Source: Sphingobacteriales bacterium (GTDB taxonomy: Bacteria; Bacteroidota; Bacteroidia; Chitinophagales; UBA2359). From it: a stretch of 64,000 nucleotides of DNA. The notes beneath the pieces are model-generated. The model did not search any database and was not told the origin of the DNA. It saw only the letters and a program-made list of their open reading frames with translations. This document shows positions 45,721 through 54,724 of the stretch, one piece after another; within the stretch, counting starts at the first letter, position 1; each line of letters begins with the position of its first letter. The DNA lies in NCBI GenBank assembly GCA_016711285.1, contig JADJTG010000002.1:855105-919104 (forward strand), given 5' to 3'. The translations under genes were made by a program, and so were the position numbers.

Positions 45721-46548
45721 ATGGAAATTTCTGCTGCCGCGCCGATTGGCGTTTTTGATTCGGGAGTAGGCGGACTGACGGTCGCCAATGCCATTGCTGC
45801 CGCCCTGCCACACGAACGCCTTATTTATTTCGGCGACACCGCCCACATGCCCTACGGCGAAAAGTCGGCGCAAACAATAGTGCATTATTGCGAGCGCATT
45901 TGTGAGTTTTTGCTCAGTAAAGGCTGCAAAGCGATTGTAATTGCCTGCAATACGGCTTCTTCGGTGGCTTATTTGCCTTTGCTGCAATTATTGCCTCCTG
46001 CCGTTCCTTTGATCAATGTGATAGACCCGATAGTGGCGGCGGTGCAGCGGCACGGGCTACAGCATGTGTCGGTGATTGCCACCCAAGCCACCATTCAGTC
46101 GGGGGTATATTCGGCAAAGCTGCGTGCCGCCCTGCCGCATATAGAAGTGTATGCCAAAGCTACGCGCTCTTTGGCTCAGATGATTGAAGAAGGTTTGTAT
46201 CGCAACGAAAAAATCATTCAGGCTGTTTTGGAGCATTATCTGGCAGATGAGCCTTTTGAACACACCGAAGGTTTGATATTGGCTTGCACACATTATCCGC
46301 TTATCAAAAATGCCGTTCAACAATTTATGCCCGAAAAAGCGGATATTTTTGATTCACCCACCATTATTGCGGAGCATTTGGGGCAAGTATTGCGGCAGCG
46401 CAATTTATTATCGGAACACAAAAGCGGCAGCCATCTTTTTTATGTATCCGACCGCACTGCGGCTTTTGAAGAAAGTGCAGCGATGTTTTTTGGAAAATCT
46501 ATTCATTTAGAGGAGCGTCATTTACATACAAACCCTTCAAAATCTTAA
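45721..46548 (+). CDS. murI: Glutamate racemase
   Basis: MurI interconverts L- and D-glutamate, supplying D-glutamate for peptidoglycan. The 275-residue protein shows the substrate loop IGVFDSGVGGLTVANAI, the first catalytic cysteine in IVIACNTASS near residue 80 and the second in LILACTHYPLI near 190. ATG at 45721 fits the domain start; an upstream in-frame codon adds a hydrophobic stretch that does not belong. It follows YigZ after 75 bases and is probably in the same transcript as lpxK and yigZ. Confidence 0.96.
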   Translation: MEISAAAPIGVFDSGVGGLTVANAIAAALPHERLIYFGDTAHMPYGEKSAQTIVHYCERICEFLLSKGCKAIVIACNTASSVAYLPLLQLLPPAVPLINVIDPIVAAVQRHGLQHVSVIATQATIQSGVYSAKLRAALPHIEVYAKATRSLAQMIEEGLYRNEKIIQAVLEHYLADEPFEHTEGLILACTHYPLIKNAVQQFMPEKADIFDSPTIIAEHLGQVLRQRNLLSEHKSGSHLFYVSDRTAAFEESAAMFFGKSIHLEERHLHTNPSKS

Positions 46549-46649
46549 TGTATTGTTGTTGTTTTTAAAAAAATAAAATGATGCCACTATTCGTGTTTTT
46601 GAGGGGATTGCGTGTGTAAAATATATCATAAAATATACAGAGATTGAAT

Positions 46650-46657
46650 TATCTTTG
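46650..46657 (+). promoter_or_regulatory. -7 promoter box upstream of DUF4920 gene
   Basis: TATCTTTG lies 39 bases before the ATG at 46697. It supports that start rather than an in-frame codon at 46655, which lies within the box. Confidence 0.55.
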
Positions 46658-46696
46658 CCTAATTCATTATCACCTTTTTTTATTGAAAATAAACGC

Positions 46697-47170
46697 ATGA
46701 AAACAATATATTCTATCTTTTTGGGTGCTTGTCTGCTGTTGTTATTAGAGGCTTGCGGAGGCGGTGCTGCCACCGGCGGCGATGGCAAACATTTCGGTAA
46801 AAATATCAGCAGCGAGCAAGCCATTACGATGGGCGACCTTTCGCAGCAGATACAGGGCACTAAACAGGTGAATGCCAAAGTGCGCGGAAAAGTGGCGGAA
46901 GTGTGCCAAGCCAAGGGCTGCTGGATGACGATTGAAAATACAGCCGGCGACCCGATGCGCGTAACTTTTAAAGATTATGCTTTTTTTGTTCCGAAAGATT
47001 TATCGGGCAAAAGCGTAGTTTTTGAAGGCATTGCCAAATACGACACTACTTCTGTTGATGACCTCCGCCACTATGCCGAAGATGAAGGCAAAGCCGCCGA
47101 AGAAATTGCACAAATCACACAGCCCAAAGTAGAAGTGGTTTTTGAAGCCGAAGGTGTGGTGATTGAGTAG
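46697..47170 (+). CDS. DUF4920 lipoprotein
   Basis: This 157-residue protein is a DUF4920 lipoprotein. The lipobox is LLEAC with the cysteine near residue 20, followed by a glycine-rich linker. The single domain (about residues 45-155) is an OB-like beta barrel with the conserved AEVCQAKGCWMTIE, which contains two cysteines, and the DYAFFVPKDLSGKSVVFEG segment. The family is common in Bacteroidota and its role is unknown; the cysteine pair could bind metal. It has its own promoter. Confidence 0.9.
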   Translation: MKTIYSIFLGACLLLLLEACGGGAATGGDGKHFGKNISSEQAITMGDLSQQIQGTKQVNAKVRGKVAEVCQAKGCWMTIENTAGDPMRVTFKDYAFFVPKDLSGKSVVFEGIAKYDTTSVDDLRHYAEDEGKAAEEIAQITQPKVEVVFEAEGVVIE

Positions 47171-47362
47171 TTATTCTTATTTTTAAAACTTTTTTAACTT
47201 TGTAAAAGTTGTTATTTCAATGATGATAGCTACGCTTTTTTTCAACAGATAAGTATCCAAGCAGAATTAATTTATACTATTTGTTTTTATAAAACATTGA
47301 TTTTTAATTAGTTTTTGCATTTATCATTTACAATTAAAAATTAATCATTACTTAAAACGGAT

Positions 47363-48373
47363 ATGATGAAAAAAAATCTTTCTTTGTTGTATAAAATTTT
47401 GTTCCTGAGTTTTGTTGCAGGAGCAATTTATTGGTTTTCCGTGCCGCAAGCGGCGCAATCGTGGGGTTTTTGGGCGCATAAACGCATCAACCGTTTGGCG
47501 GTGTTTACGCTGCCCCCCGAAATGATTGTGTTTTTTAAGGAAAATATAGAGTATGTAACCGAGCACGCCGCCGACCCCGACAAACGCCGTTATGCCGTTG
47601 ATGGCGAAGCCGGAAAACATTTTATCGACCTCGACCGCTACGGCGTGCCGCCTTACAACGACTTGCCGCATGCGTGGGGAGCTGCCAAAGAAAAATTTTC
47701 TGAAGATACCCTCAAAGCACACGGCTATTTGCCCTGGAATTTGCAATGGAGCTTAGACCGCCTTACAGAGGCTTTCGTAAAAAAAGACGTTGCCCTCATT
47801 ATGCGTTATAGTTCCGATATTGGGCACTATATTGCTGACGGACATGTGCCACTCCACACCACACGCAACTACAACGGACAACTCACCAACCAAAGAGGTA
47901 TTCACGGATTTTGGGAAAGCCGCGTACCCGAACTTTTTGGTAACGATTACGACTATTTTGTAGGCAAAGCACAATACATCTCCGACCCTGCTCCCCTTAT
48001 CTGGGATTTTATTATGCAAAGCAATGCCGCAGTGGACTCGGTACTCCTCATCGAAGCCGAACTAAATAAGGCATTTCCCGACGACAAAAAATATTCGTAT
48101 GTGGACAGAAATAATGTGATGACGCGCACCTACTCCTCCGAGTATTCCGAGCAGTACGCCCAACTTTTGGACAATATGCAGGAACGCCGCATGCGAGCGG
48201 CGGTGCTGGCAGTGGGTAGTTTTTGGTACACCGCCTGGGTAAATGCCGGAAAACCCGACTTAAATAACCTCGGCAAATACGAAGAAAGTGAAAGCGAAAA
48301 AGAAGAAATGGCGGAACTCCAAAAAATGTACGAAACTGGAAAAATAAAAGGTCGCTCTTGTGATGACCATTAA
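47363..48373 (+). CDS. Zinc-dependent phospholipase C-like protein
   Basis: This 336-residue protein has an N-terminal signal or anchor (about residues 8-33, ending AQSW) and a helical domain like zinc-dependent phospholipase C and S1/P1 nuclease. The zinc ligands are visible: the Trp and His of WGFWAHKRIN near the mature N terminus, HFIDLD near residue 94, and DIGHYIADGHVPLHTTRNYNG near 152. The C terminus is acidic and helical. It is probably exported and cleaves phospholipids or nucleic acid; the exact substrate is not shown. A strong terminator follows. Confidence 0.87.
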   Translation: MMKKNLSLLYKILFLSFVAGAIYWFSVPQAAQSWGFWAHKRINRLAVFTLPPEMIVFFKENIEYVTEHAADPDKRRYAVDGEAGKHFIDLDRYGVPPYNDLPHAWGAAKEKFSEDTLKAHGYLPWNLQWSLDRLTEAFVKKDVALIMRYSSDIGHYIADGHVPLHTTRNYNGQLTNQRGIHGFWESRVPELFGNDYDYFVGKAQYISDPAPLIWDFIMQSNAAVDSVLLIEAELNKAFPDDKKYSYVDRNNVMTRTYSSEYSEQYAQLLDNMQERRMRAAVLAVGSFWYTAWVNAGKPDLNNLGKYEESESEKEEMAELQKMYETGKIKGRSCDDH

Positions 48374-48416
48374 AAAAATTTTATTTGTATCCAAAAAAAT
48401 ATAAAATCCTTTTGTG

Positions 48417-48450
48417 CAGGCAGGTTCTCAATAGAGCCTGCCTGTTTCTT
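48417..48450 (+). terminator. Terminator after the phospholipase C-like gene
   Basis: A 12-bp stem (48417-48428 with 48433-48444, one G-U pair) with a 4-base loop is followed by a short T-rich stretch. Confidence 0.75.
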
Positions 48451-48659
48451 TGTTTATATAAATACAACTATTTACCTCTCTTTCCTTTCCGAAGGAGGGA
48501 AGTCTTTGTTATACTAAATCAACATCTAATACTATTCAAATATCTATTTGGCATAGTTATTTTACAGACTCAATTCCCATTCAAAGTGATTGATATTAGT
48601 AACAATATCAGCCACATCATTACAGAATAGAAGACTTGGTACTGTATTAAAAGAGTTGA

Positions 48660-48800
48660 GTTATTATTTTAGGCAGTTACGAAATCGCCATACTTTTCGT
48701 TGTAAAAATAATATTTATTGATATAAAAACCAATGACATTATCGTGAATTTTTTCGCTTTTAGATTAGCAGATAGCACCTGTTTAACCTTTTGATATGAG
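48660..48800 (-). pseudogene. InsB-like IS1 transposase C-terminal fragment
   Basis: A short minus-strand stretch reads KIHDNVIGFYINKYYF and continues to a stop, resembling the C terminus of IS1-family InsB; a second frame just upstream reads IKRLNR. The catalytic DDE core is missing and at least one shift is present, so this is a fossil. Confidence 0.5.
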
Positions 48801-48864
48801 TCCTGAAATTCAAATTTTTACGCTCTATCTTCCATGTATTCAAGAGTTTACTTCTATCGGCATT

Positions 48865-49125
48865 TTTTTTTAAAATGATTTACCACTGTATTTTTATTAA
48901 TAGATAATATCCGAGCGGTATCTCTAACACCACTACTATTGAGTATTTGAAGTTCTATTTGTTCGGCTATCCCTACATTATTGGCAGTGTGACGATAAGA
49001 TAGTTGAAAACTTTTTTTACAAGTATTGCAACGCCACCGTGCTATGTGCCATTGGGGCGGTTACCATTCTTTACTAAATCTGTGATTGCGCGATGAGGAC
49101 ATTTTATCGCTTCTAAATGTTTTAT
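48865..49125 (-). pseudogene. InsA-like IS1 transposase fragment
   Basis: Read on the minus strand this gives a CPH-type zinc-finger start (KCPHRAITDLVKNGNRPNG), an in-frame stop and small shift, then WRCNTCKKSFQLSYRHTAN and a helix-turn-helix (NSSGVRDTARILSINKNTV). This order matches InsA of IS1-family elements. The protein is broken by at least one stop and one frameshift and cannot be functional. Confidence 0.7.
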
Positions 49126-49143
49126 CTCTTTTTTAAAAAAACA

Positions 49144-49182
49144 AAAAAGCGCAAGCACGTTTTTATACGACTTGCGCTTTTT
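49144..49182 (-). terminator. Terminator of tRNA-Asn
   Basis: A 12-bp stem (49144-49155 with 49171-49182) is followed on the minus strand by T residues. It lies 3 bases beyond the 3' end of the tRNA. Confidence 0.75.
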
Positions 49183-49185
49183 AGC

Positions 49186-49258
49186 TCCCCAGACTGGACT
49201 TGAACCAGTGACCCTCTGATTAACAGTCAGATGCTCTAACCGACTGAGCTACTGAGGA
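49186..49258 (-). tRNA. tRNA-Asn (GTT)
   Basis: The minus strand folds into a standard 73-base cloverleaf. The acceptor arms TCCTCAG and CTGGGGA pair with minor wobble, the D arm holds AGCTCAGTCGGTTAGAGC, the anticodon stem TCTGA/TCAGA encloses the loop CTGTTAA with anticodon GTT, and the T arm contains GGTTCAAGTCC. CCA is not encoded. A good promoter lies upstream at 49291-49321 and a terminator directly after. Confidence 0.97.
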
Positions 49259-49290
49259 AAATTGCTGTATTAATTTCTAATTAAGCGGTG

Positions 49291-49321
49291 CAAAGATAGT
49301 GTGTGTTTTTTAAACTTGCAA
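49291..49321 (-). promoter_or_regulatory. Promoter of tRNA-Asn
   Basis: On the minus strand TTG (49319-49321), a 20-base spacer and TATCTTTG (49291-49298) match the Bacteroidota consensus. It abuts the forward box of the pfkB-type gene, so the two units are divergent. Confidence 0.65.
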
Positions 49322-49329
49322 TATCTTTG
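49322..49329 (+). promoter_or_regulatory. -7 promoter box of the PfkB-type kinase gene
   Basis: TATCTTTG lies 18 bases before the ATG at 49348 and directly abuts the divergent tRNA-Asn promoter. Confidence 0.5.
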
Positions 49330-49347
49330 CAAAAAAAATTTTAAAAA

Positions 49348-50166
49348 ATGAGTTTAATTATTGTAGGCACTGTAGCCTTTGATGCCATCGAAACACCTTT
49401 TGCCAAAATAGATAAAGTAGTGGGCGGCTCTGCTACTTTTATAAGTTTATCGGCTTCCAACTTTTACAATCCTTGCGGTATTGTTTCCGTCATTGGTGAT
49501 GATTTTTCGCAGGATATGCTCAATGAATTTGCTCGCCGCAATATCAGCAGCGAAGGAATTCAGATGAAAAAAGGCGAAAAATCCTTTTTTTGGAGTGGGC
49601 GTTATCATCAGGATATGAACGGGCGCGATACCCTCATCACCGACCTGAACGTGTTGGCAGATTTTGACCCTGTATTACCCGAAAGCTATCGCAATGCCGA
49701 ATATTTGATGTTGGGCAACATTGACCCTACTTTACAAATTCAGGTATTAGGCCAAATGAACGAGCGTCCGAAATTTATTATGATGGACACGATGAATTTT
49801 TGGATGAATATAGCCTTAGAGCCATTGCACGAAGTATTAAAACGCATTGATTTGCTCACTATCAATGACGAAGAAGCGCGCCAGCTTTCGGGTGAATATT
49901 CTTTACTCAAAGCGGCACGCCGTATTTTAAACGAAATGGGTCCCCGCTATTTAGTAATCAAAAAAGGCGAACATGGAGCCTTATTGTTCAGCAAAGAAGA
50001 GATGTTTTATGCCCCCGGTTTGCCTTTGGCAGAAGTATTTGACCCCACCGGTGCAGGCGATACATTTGCAGGCGGCTTGATGGGATATATAGCAAGCACT
50101 AACGATACTTCTTTTGATAATTTGCGCCGCGCAGTTATTCACGGTTCGGCTATGGCTTCATTTTAA
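49348..50166 (+). CDS. PfkB-family carbohydrate kinase, short at the C terminus
   Basis: This 272-residue protein is a ribokinase/PfkB-family sugar or nucleoside kinase. The fold is complete to the anion hole: the N-terminal SLIIVGTVAFDAIETPF, the glycine motif VVGGSATFISLSAS, TINDEEARQLSG and the catalytic FDPTGAGDTFAGGLMGY near residues 230-246. After HGSAMASF the frame stops with TAA, whereas relatives usually continue about 25-35 residues with a final helix. radA starts only 3 bases later. Either the C-terminal helix has been lost or bases are missing here. The phosphate acceptor is unknown. Confidence 0.88.
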   Translation: MSLIIVGTVAFDAIETPFAKIDKVVGGSATFISLSASNFYNPCGIVSVIGDDFSQDMLNEFARRNISSEGIQMKKGEKSFFWSGRYHQDMNGRDTLITDLNVLADFDPVLPESYRNAEYLMLGNIDPTLQIQVLGQMNERPKFIMMDTMNFWMNIALEPLHEVLKRIDLLTINDEEARQLSGEYSLLKAARRILNEMGPRYLVIKKGEHGALLFSKEEMFYAPGLPLAEVFDPTGAGDTFAGGLMGYIASTNDTSFDNLRRAVIHGSAMASF

Positions 50167-50168
50167 AA

Positions 50169-51536
50169 ATGGCAAAAACGAAAACCGCCTTTTTCTGTAG
50201 AAATTGTGGTGCAGAAGCCGCAAAATGGATAGGAAAATGTCCGGCTTGCGGCGAGTGGAATACTTATGTGGAGGAAGTAGTAGAAAAAGGCGGTGCTTCG
50301 GGCGTTGGCAAAGGCACTTGGCGCAATCATACCGACAAACCACAACCGGTGAGTTTAACGGATATTTCGGTGCAGGTGCAGCCGCGTTTGCACACACAAG
50401 ATGCCGAACTGAATCGGGTGTTGGGCGGCGGCATTGTACCCGGTTCATTGGTACTCATTGCTGGCGAACCCGGCATCGGAAAATCTACGCTGCTGCTGCA
50501 AACCGCCGTACATTTGCCACAAGAAACTATTTTATATGTGTCGGGCGAGGAGAGCGAGCAACAAATAAAAATGCGTGCCGACCGCTTAGGTATCAGCAAC
50601 GACCGTTGTTTTTTGTTTACCGAAACCATAGTAGAGCAAATTCTCAATGCTGTAAAAACAGTATCGCCCACTTTGCTCATTATTGATTCTATTCAAACCC
50701 TACAAAGCAACGACATACAAGCCACGGCGGGCAGCATCTCTCAAATCCGCGAATGTGCGGGTATTTTGCAGCGTTTTGCCAAGGAATCAGGAATTTCGGT
50801 GTTTCTTATCGGGCATATTACCAAAGACGGCTCTATTGCTGGTCCCAAATTGTTGGAGCATATCGTAGATGCGGTGCTGCATTTCGAAGGCGACCAGCAC
50901 CACAGTTATCGTTTGTTGCGCACGTTTAAAAATCGTTTTGGCTCTACTGCCGAAATCGGTATTTATGAAATGAAACAAGAAGGTTTGCGACAAGTGAGCA
51001 ACCCTTCAGAATTGTTGATTTCGCAGCACGACACCGAACTCAGCGGCATCAGCATTGCCGCCACGATGGAGGGGCAGCGACCTTTGCTTATTGAAACACA
51101 GGCTTTGGTGAGCCGCGCCGTATATGGCACCCCACAACGCTCCACCACCGGTTTTGATTTGCGGCGTTTACACATGTTGTTGGCGGTACTGGATAAGCGG
51201 TGCGGTTTTAAATTGGGCGATAAAGATGCTTTTATCAACATTGCAGGCGGCTTAAAAGTAGAAGATCCCGCTATTGATTTGTCGGTGATAGCATCTTTGT
51301 TGTCGTCTTACGAAGATATACCTTTGCCACCGCGCACTTGTTTTAGCGGCGAAGTGGGCTTATCGGGGGAGGTGCGTAGTGTTACACGCATTGAGCAGCG
51401 ATTGGCAGAAGCGGAGAAATTAGGTTTTAGAAAAATATTTGTATCGAGCCATTTTAAAGGAATACCGAAAAACAGTACTTTAGAAATTATACAAGTAAGC
51501 ACAGTGCGCGATTTATACGACAAAGTATTTTCCTGA
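50169..51536 (+). CDS. radA: DNA repair protein RadA
   Basis: RadA (Sms) is a RecA-like helicase that drives branch migration during recombinational repair. The 455-residue protein begins with the zinc finger FFCRNCGAEAAKWIGKCPAC (about residues 8-28), followed by the RecA core with Walker A GEPGIGKSTLL near 98, the RadA KNRFG motif within RTFKNRFGSTAEIG near 257 and the C-terminal Lon-like domain ending in GFRKIFVSSHFKG. The length is normal. It is 3 bases downstream of the truncated kinase gene. Confidence 0.97.
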   Translation: MAKTKTAFFCRNCGAEAAKWIGKCPACGEWNTYVEEVVEKGGASGVGKGTWRNHTDKPQPVSLTDISVQVQPRLHTQDAELNRVLGGGIVPGSLVLIAGEPGIGKSTLLLQTAVHLPQETILYVSGEESEQQIKMRADRLGISNDRCFLFTETIVEQILNAVKTVSPTLLIIDSIQTLQSNDIQATAGSISQIRECAGILQRFAKESGISVFLIGHITKDGSIAGPKLLEHIVDAVLHFEGDQHHSYRLLRTFKNRFGSTAEIGIYEMKQEGLRQVSNPSELLISQHDTELSGISIAATMEGQRPLLIETQALVSRAVYGTPQRSTTGFDLRRLHMLLAVLDKRCGFKLGDKDAFINIAGGLKVEDPAIDLSVIASLLSSYEDIPLPPRTCFSGEVGLSGEVRSVTRIEQRLAEAEKLGFRKIFVSSHFKGIPKNSTLEIIQVSTVRDLYDKVFS

Positions 51537-51590
51537 TAAATAATAAAGAAGTACCGCTTTTCGGCGAAAAATCTTAAATGCTGTGTTTTT

Positions 51591-52054
51591 TTATTTTAGC
51601 TCAAAAGAGAAATCCACTTGGTCGGGCGGCAAGCATTTGGTATCGTCGCAGGTCATAAATTCCACCGAACCCTGCAATGTTGCGGGAGTTGCTTTTTTCT
51701 GTTTCACACGCGCCGTAAAAGTCGCTTCCTGAGCGTATTTGGTAATATCCATCTGAAACAGCTCGTCGTAGCCCGATTTTGGTGCAAGTCCTTTTTCTTC
51801 AATTTTATCTGCAATAGTAATACCCTTTTCTTCTTTAAACTGAATACTTGTAGGTACGGGTCCGCCATCTTGCAAATATTGAGAGTACAAATACCAACCT
51901 TTTTCAATTGTTGCTTTTAGCACCACATCATATTCGGTTTCACTGATTTTTTGCTTTCAAAAGTCCATTTAACGGGTTGTGGAGTGTTTTGCGCCTGCAA
52001 AAAGGTGGTGTAGGCAAAGAACAAAACAAAGGCGATAGATAATATTTTTTTCAT
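51591..52054 (-). pseudogene. DsbD alpha-domain-like secreted protein, one frameshift
   Basis: This gene encodes a small secreted protein like the N-terminal domain of protein-disulfide reductase DsbD, which passes electrons to periplasmic thiol proteins. ATG at 52054 begins a signal peptide (KKILSIAFVLFFAY) and the mature start NTPQPVKWTFESKK; the frame breaks at about 51953 in a run of six A residues, and the rest (YDVVLKATIEKGWYLYSQ to FMTCDDTKCLPP) follows in another frame. One added A gives a clean protein of 154 residues. The cysteine pair CDDTKC matches the domain. No membrane domain is attached. Confidence 0.82.
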
Positions 52055-52117
52055 TTTTTTTATGTGTAAAATGATGATAAAATGTTGAATTTTTAAAACA
52101 CGAAAGATACATTAGAC

Positions 52118-53481
52118 TTATACCTCTGCGATATGTTTAATATTCAATTGCAAAATAGTTTTGCTCTTTTCCTGTACGGCAAAACGCTGGTCAATGCGTG
52201 TGCCCACCACCCACACAACTCGTTTGGCGGCATCTTGCAATATCCAAACTTGTTCGCGCTGGAGCAAAGTCCATTTTTCATCTTTAAAATATTTACTCAG
52301 TTTCTTTTTTCCCACCTTATCGCTTTTTGGTTTTTTCATACCGAAAGGATAAAAATAATCACCTTGTTCCCAACGGCGGAGCGTCAAAGGGAATTCAATT
52401 TTTTCGGCATCTAAAAAAGCATAGCGCGGGTTGGGATTAATGGTAGTGGCGGCGGCGGTTTTTATTTTGCCGTTCATCACAAAATCGGGCAGTTGTAGCC
52501 GCCATTGTCGTTTTTTTTCTATTAAAAAACGCTCGCTTTCCTGTATATTTTTTGCCAAAATCCACAAAAAACGCGGCTCTTGCACCAAGCGGTGGCTGTC
52601 CGAAAAATATTGTTTACTTTCGGAGTGTTGTAAATGGGCGATGATGTCGGTGCTTTGGGCGGCGTGGAAGCCGTAGGGTTGGAGGAGTTCGTACAAAACG
52701 GTGGTGGCGGCGGGTGTTTTTTTCAGCAGCAGCACCGGAATCCGAATGTCTTTGCCGCGCGGCTGCAACAGTTTTTTTCGGTATTGCTCAATAGCCTGAC
52801 GATACAAAATTTCGGCATCGGCAAAGCGGCGGAAATTATCGGCAAAAGTGCGTTCCAATTGCGGATTGATGTGCTGCAGCGCAGGCACTACCTGATGGCG
52901 TATTTTATTGCGGATATATTTGTCTTCGGCATTGGAGGCATCTTCACGAAAAGCGATTTGTTGTTTCTGAGCAAAAGCTTCTATCTGTTGGCGCGTAAAA
53001 GCAAGCAAAGGGCGCAGCACCGCACCTTGTTTGGGAGCAATGCCGTGCAAGCCGCCGATTCCGCAGCCTTTGGTGAGGTTGATGAGCAAAGTTTCAACAG
53101 CATCGTTGATATGATGCGCCGTAGCTACAAAAGTGTAGCCGTGTTGTTGGCGCAGGCGTTCAAAAAGCTGTATCGCAGGCGGCGCGCCTCCATCTGAATA
53201 GAAACGCCGGCTTGCTGCGCCAGCAGTGCAGTGTCGTAGTTTTCCGTAAAAAAAGGAATACCCCGTGCTTGTGCCCATTGTTGCACAAAGGCAGCGTCGG
53301 CATCGCTGTCGGCGGCACGAAGCTGAAAATTGCAATGTGCCACTGCAAAAGGCAGGCGGGCTTCGTGGCACAGATGCGCCAACACCATAGAGTCCACGCC
53401 ACCGCTAACGGCGAGCAAGAGCGAGTTGCCTTCGGCAAAGCGACACACACCATATAAATATTGCAAAAATTCGGTGAGCAT
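52118..53481 (-). pseudogene. tilS: tRNA(Ile)-lysidine synthase TilS, one frameshift
   Basis: TilS converts the C34 of a tRNA-Ile to lysidine so it reads AUA; it is essential. The ATG at 53481 begins the PP-loop domain with the SGGVDSMVL motif near residue 26 and continues to 53166, where a run of five T (minus strand) breaks the frame. The remainder, from FERLRQQHGYTFVATAHH with the TAHHINDAVETLL motif to the C-terminal substrate domains, continues in the next frame to 52118. One extra T restores 454 residues, a normal TilS. The product is intact apart from this base. Confidence 0.88.
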
Positions 53482-53738
53482 AAAACGATAAAAAAGCAGG
53501 TTGTATAATTAAAGCACGATTTTTGACGGTCAAAAGTAAGCACATATTATTCACAGCACCTACGCCCCTGCAATAAATCTGTTTGTAAAACAGTATTTTT
53601 TTATCTTTTTGGAATCTTTATTCTTAAAAAACATTGAAAAAAAATCAATAAAACACATCAACAGAGTGGAGCAATGATTTTTTCGGCGTACTGTAATTTT
53701 TTCTCAACTTTGCATTTCGTTTTTATATACATCATACT

Positions 53739-54524
53739 ATGCAACTCATAGATACCCACACCCATTTATTCAGCGAGCAGTTTTTAGAAAACGCCACCAC
53801 CATACAAGCCGTGCTACAACGTGCCACAGAAGCGGGCGTATCGCATTGTTTTTTGCCCAATGTAGATAGCGGCACACTCGACGCTATGAACCGCCTCGCC
53901 GATGAATTTCCGCAAATATGCCTGCCGATGATAGGTTTGCACCCCTGCTCCGTGAAAGAAAACTGGAAAGAAGAATTAGCACTCATTGAAAACGAACTCA
54001 AAACGGGTACGCGCCGCTATTGGGGTGTCGGCGAAACGGGCATTGATTTATACTGGGACACCACTTTTTTTGCCCAGCAACAAATCGCTTTACACCAACA
54101 GGCGGAGTGGGCAAAAACCTACCATTTGCCTTTGATTTTGCACACGCGTTCTGCCTTCAACGAAACCTTTTCGCTGATTAAGGAACACGCCGACAGCCGT
54201 TTAGGTGGTATTTTTCATTGTTTTGTTGATGATGTAGCCGCCGCCGAGCAGATATTATCTTTGGGCAACTTTTATTTGGGCATCGGCGGTGTACTCACTT
54301 TCAAAAACAGCGGCTTGGCAGAGACACTCGTACACTTGCCATTAGAAGCGATGGTACTCGAAACCGACTCGCCGTATTTAGCTCCGGTGCCGTATCGCGG
54401 CAAGCGCAACGAATCTGCATATATACGCTTAGTAGCCGAAAAATTAGCACAAATAAAAGGCGTGAGCGTAGAAGAAGTTGCACATATTACCACTCAAAAT
54501 GCCCGAAAATTATTTGGTCTTTAA
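53739..54524 (+). CDS. tatD: TatD-family metal-dependent hydrolase
   Basis: This 261-residue protein is a TatD-type DNase of the amidohydrolase superfamily. The metal ligands are in place: DTHTHL at the N terminus, GETGIDLYWD near residue 97, LILHTRSA near 130, the histidine in GGIFHCF near 155 and the aspartate in VLETDSPYLAP near 208. The length is typical. Members show 3'-5' exonuclease or deoxyribonuclease activity. The gene is the only intact one between radA and the DUF4252-like gene. Confidence 0.94.
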   Translation: MQLIDTHTHLFSEQFLENATTIQAVLQRATEAGVSHCFLPNVDSGTLDAMNRLADEFPQICLPMIGLHPCSVKENWKEELALIENELKTGTRRYWGVGETGIDLYWDTTFFAQQQIALHQQAEWAKTYHLPLILHTRSAFNETFSLIKEHADSRLGGIFHCFVDDVAAAEQILSLGNFYLGIGGVLTFKNSGLAETLVHLPLEAMVLETDSPYLAPVPYRGKRNESAYIRLVAEKLAQIKGVSVEEVAHITTQNARKLFGL

Positions 54525-54724
54525 TCACTGCTATACAGAAGCAGCAACACAAAATATGCAACAAAAATGTATAAAAAAAATAAACAATTCAGACAATTTT
54601 AGTCTTAATACAACGTTTTGAAATTTTTTAATAGATTTTAACGTTATTGCTAAAATAGTTTGATGTAACTTTATACAAGTATTAGTTGCATTGATTTTTT
54701 ACAATCAAAACCTTATGTAATATC

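Larger units (their letters stand above)
48649..49132 (-). mobile_element. IS1-family insertion sequence remnant
   Basis: About 480 bases hold a decayed IS1-family element on the minus strand. The left part (49125-48865) encodes an InsA-like zinc-finger and helix-turn-helix protein; the right part encodes the C terminus of an InsB-like transposase, while the DDE core in between is missing. The 7-bp sequence AAAAGAG at 48649-48655 recurs inverted at 49126-49132 and may be what is left of the terminal repeats. No target duplication is visible. The remnant sits beside the tRNA-Asn gene. Confidence 0.65.

Noticed and set aside
48385..48630. 81-codon plus-strand ORF after the phospholipase-like gene
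   Set aside because: It contains the terminator hairpin at 48417-48450 and has no domain; noncoding is more likely.
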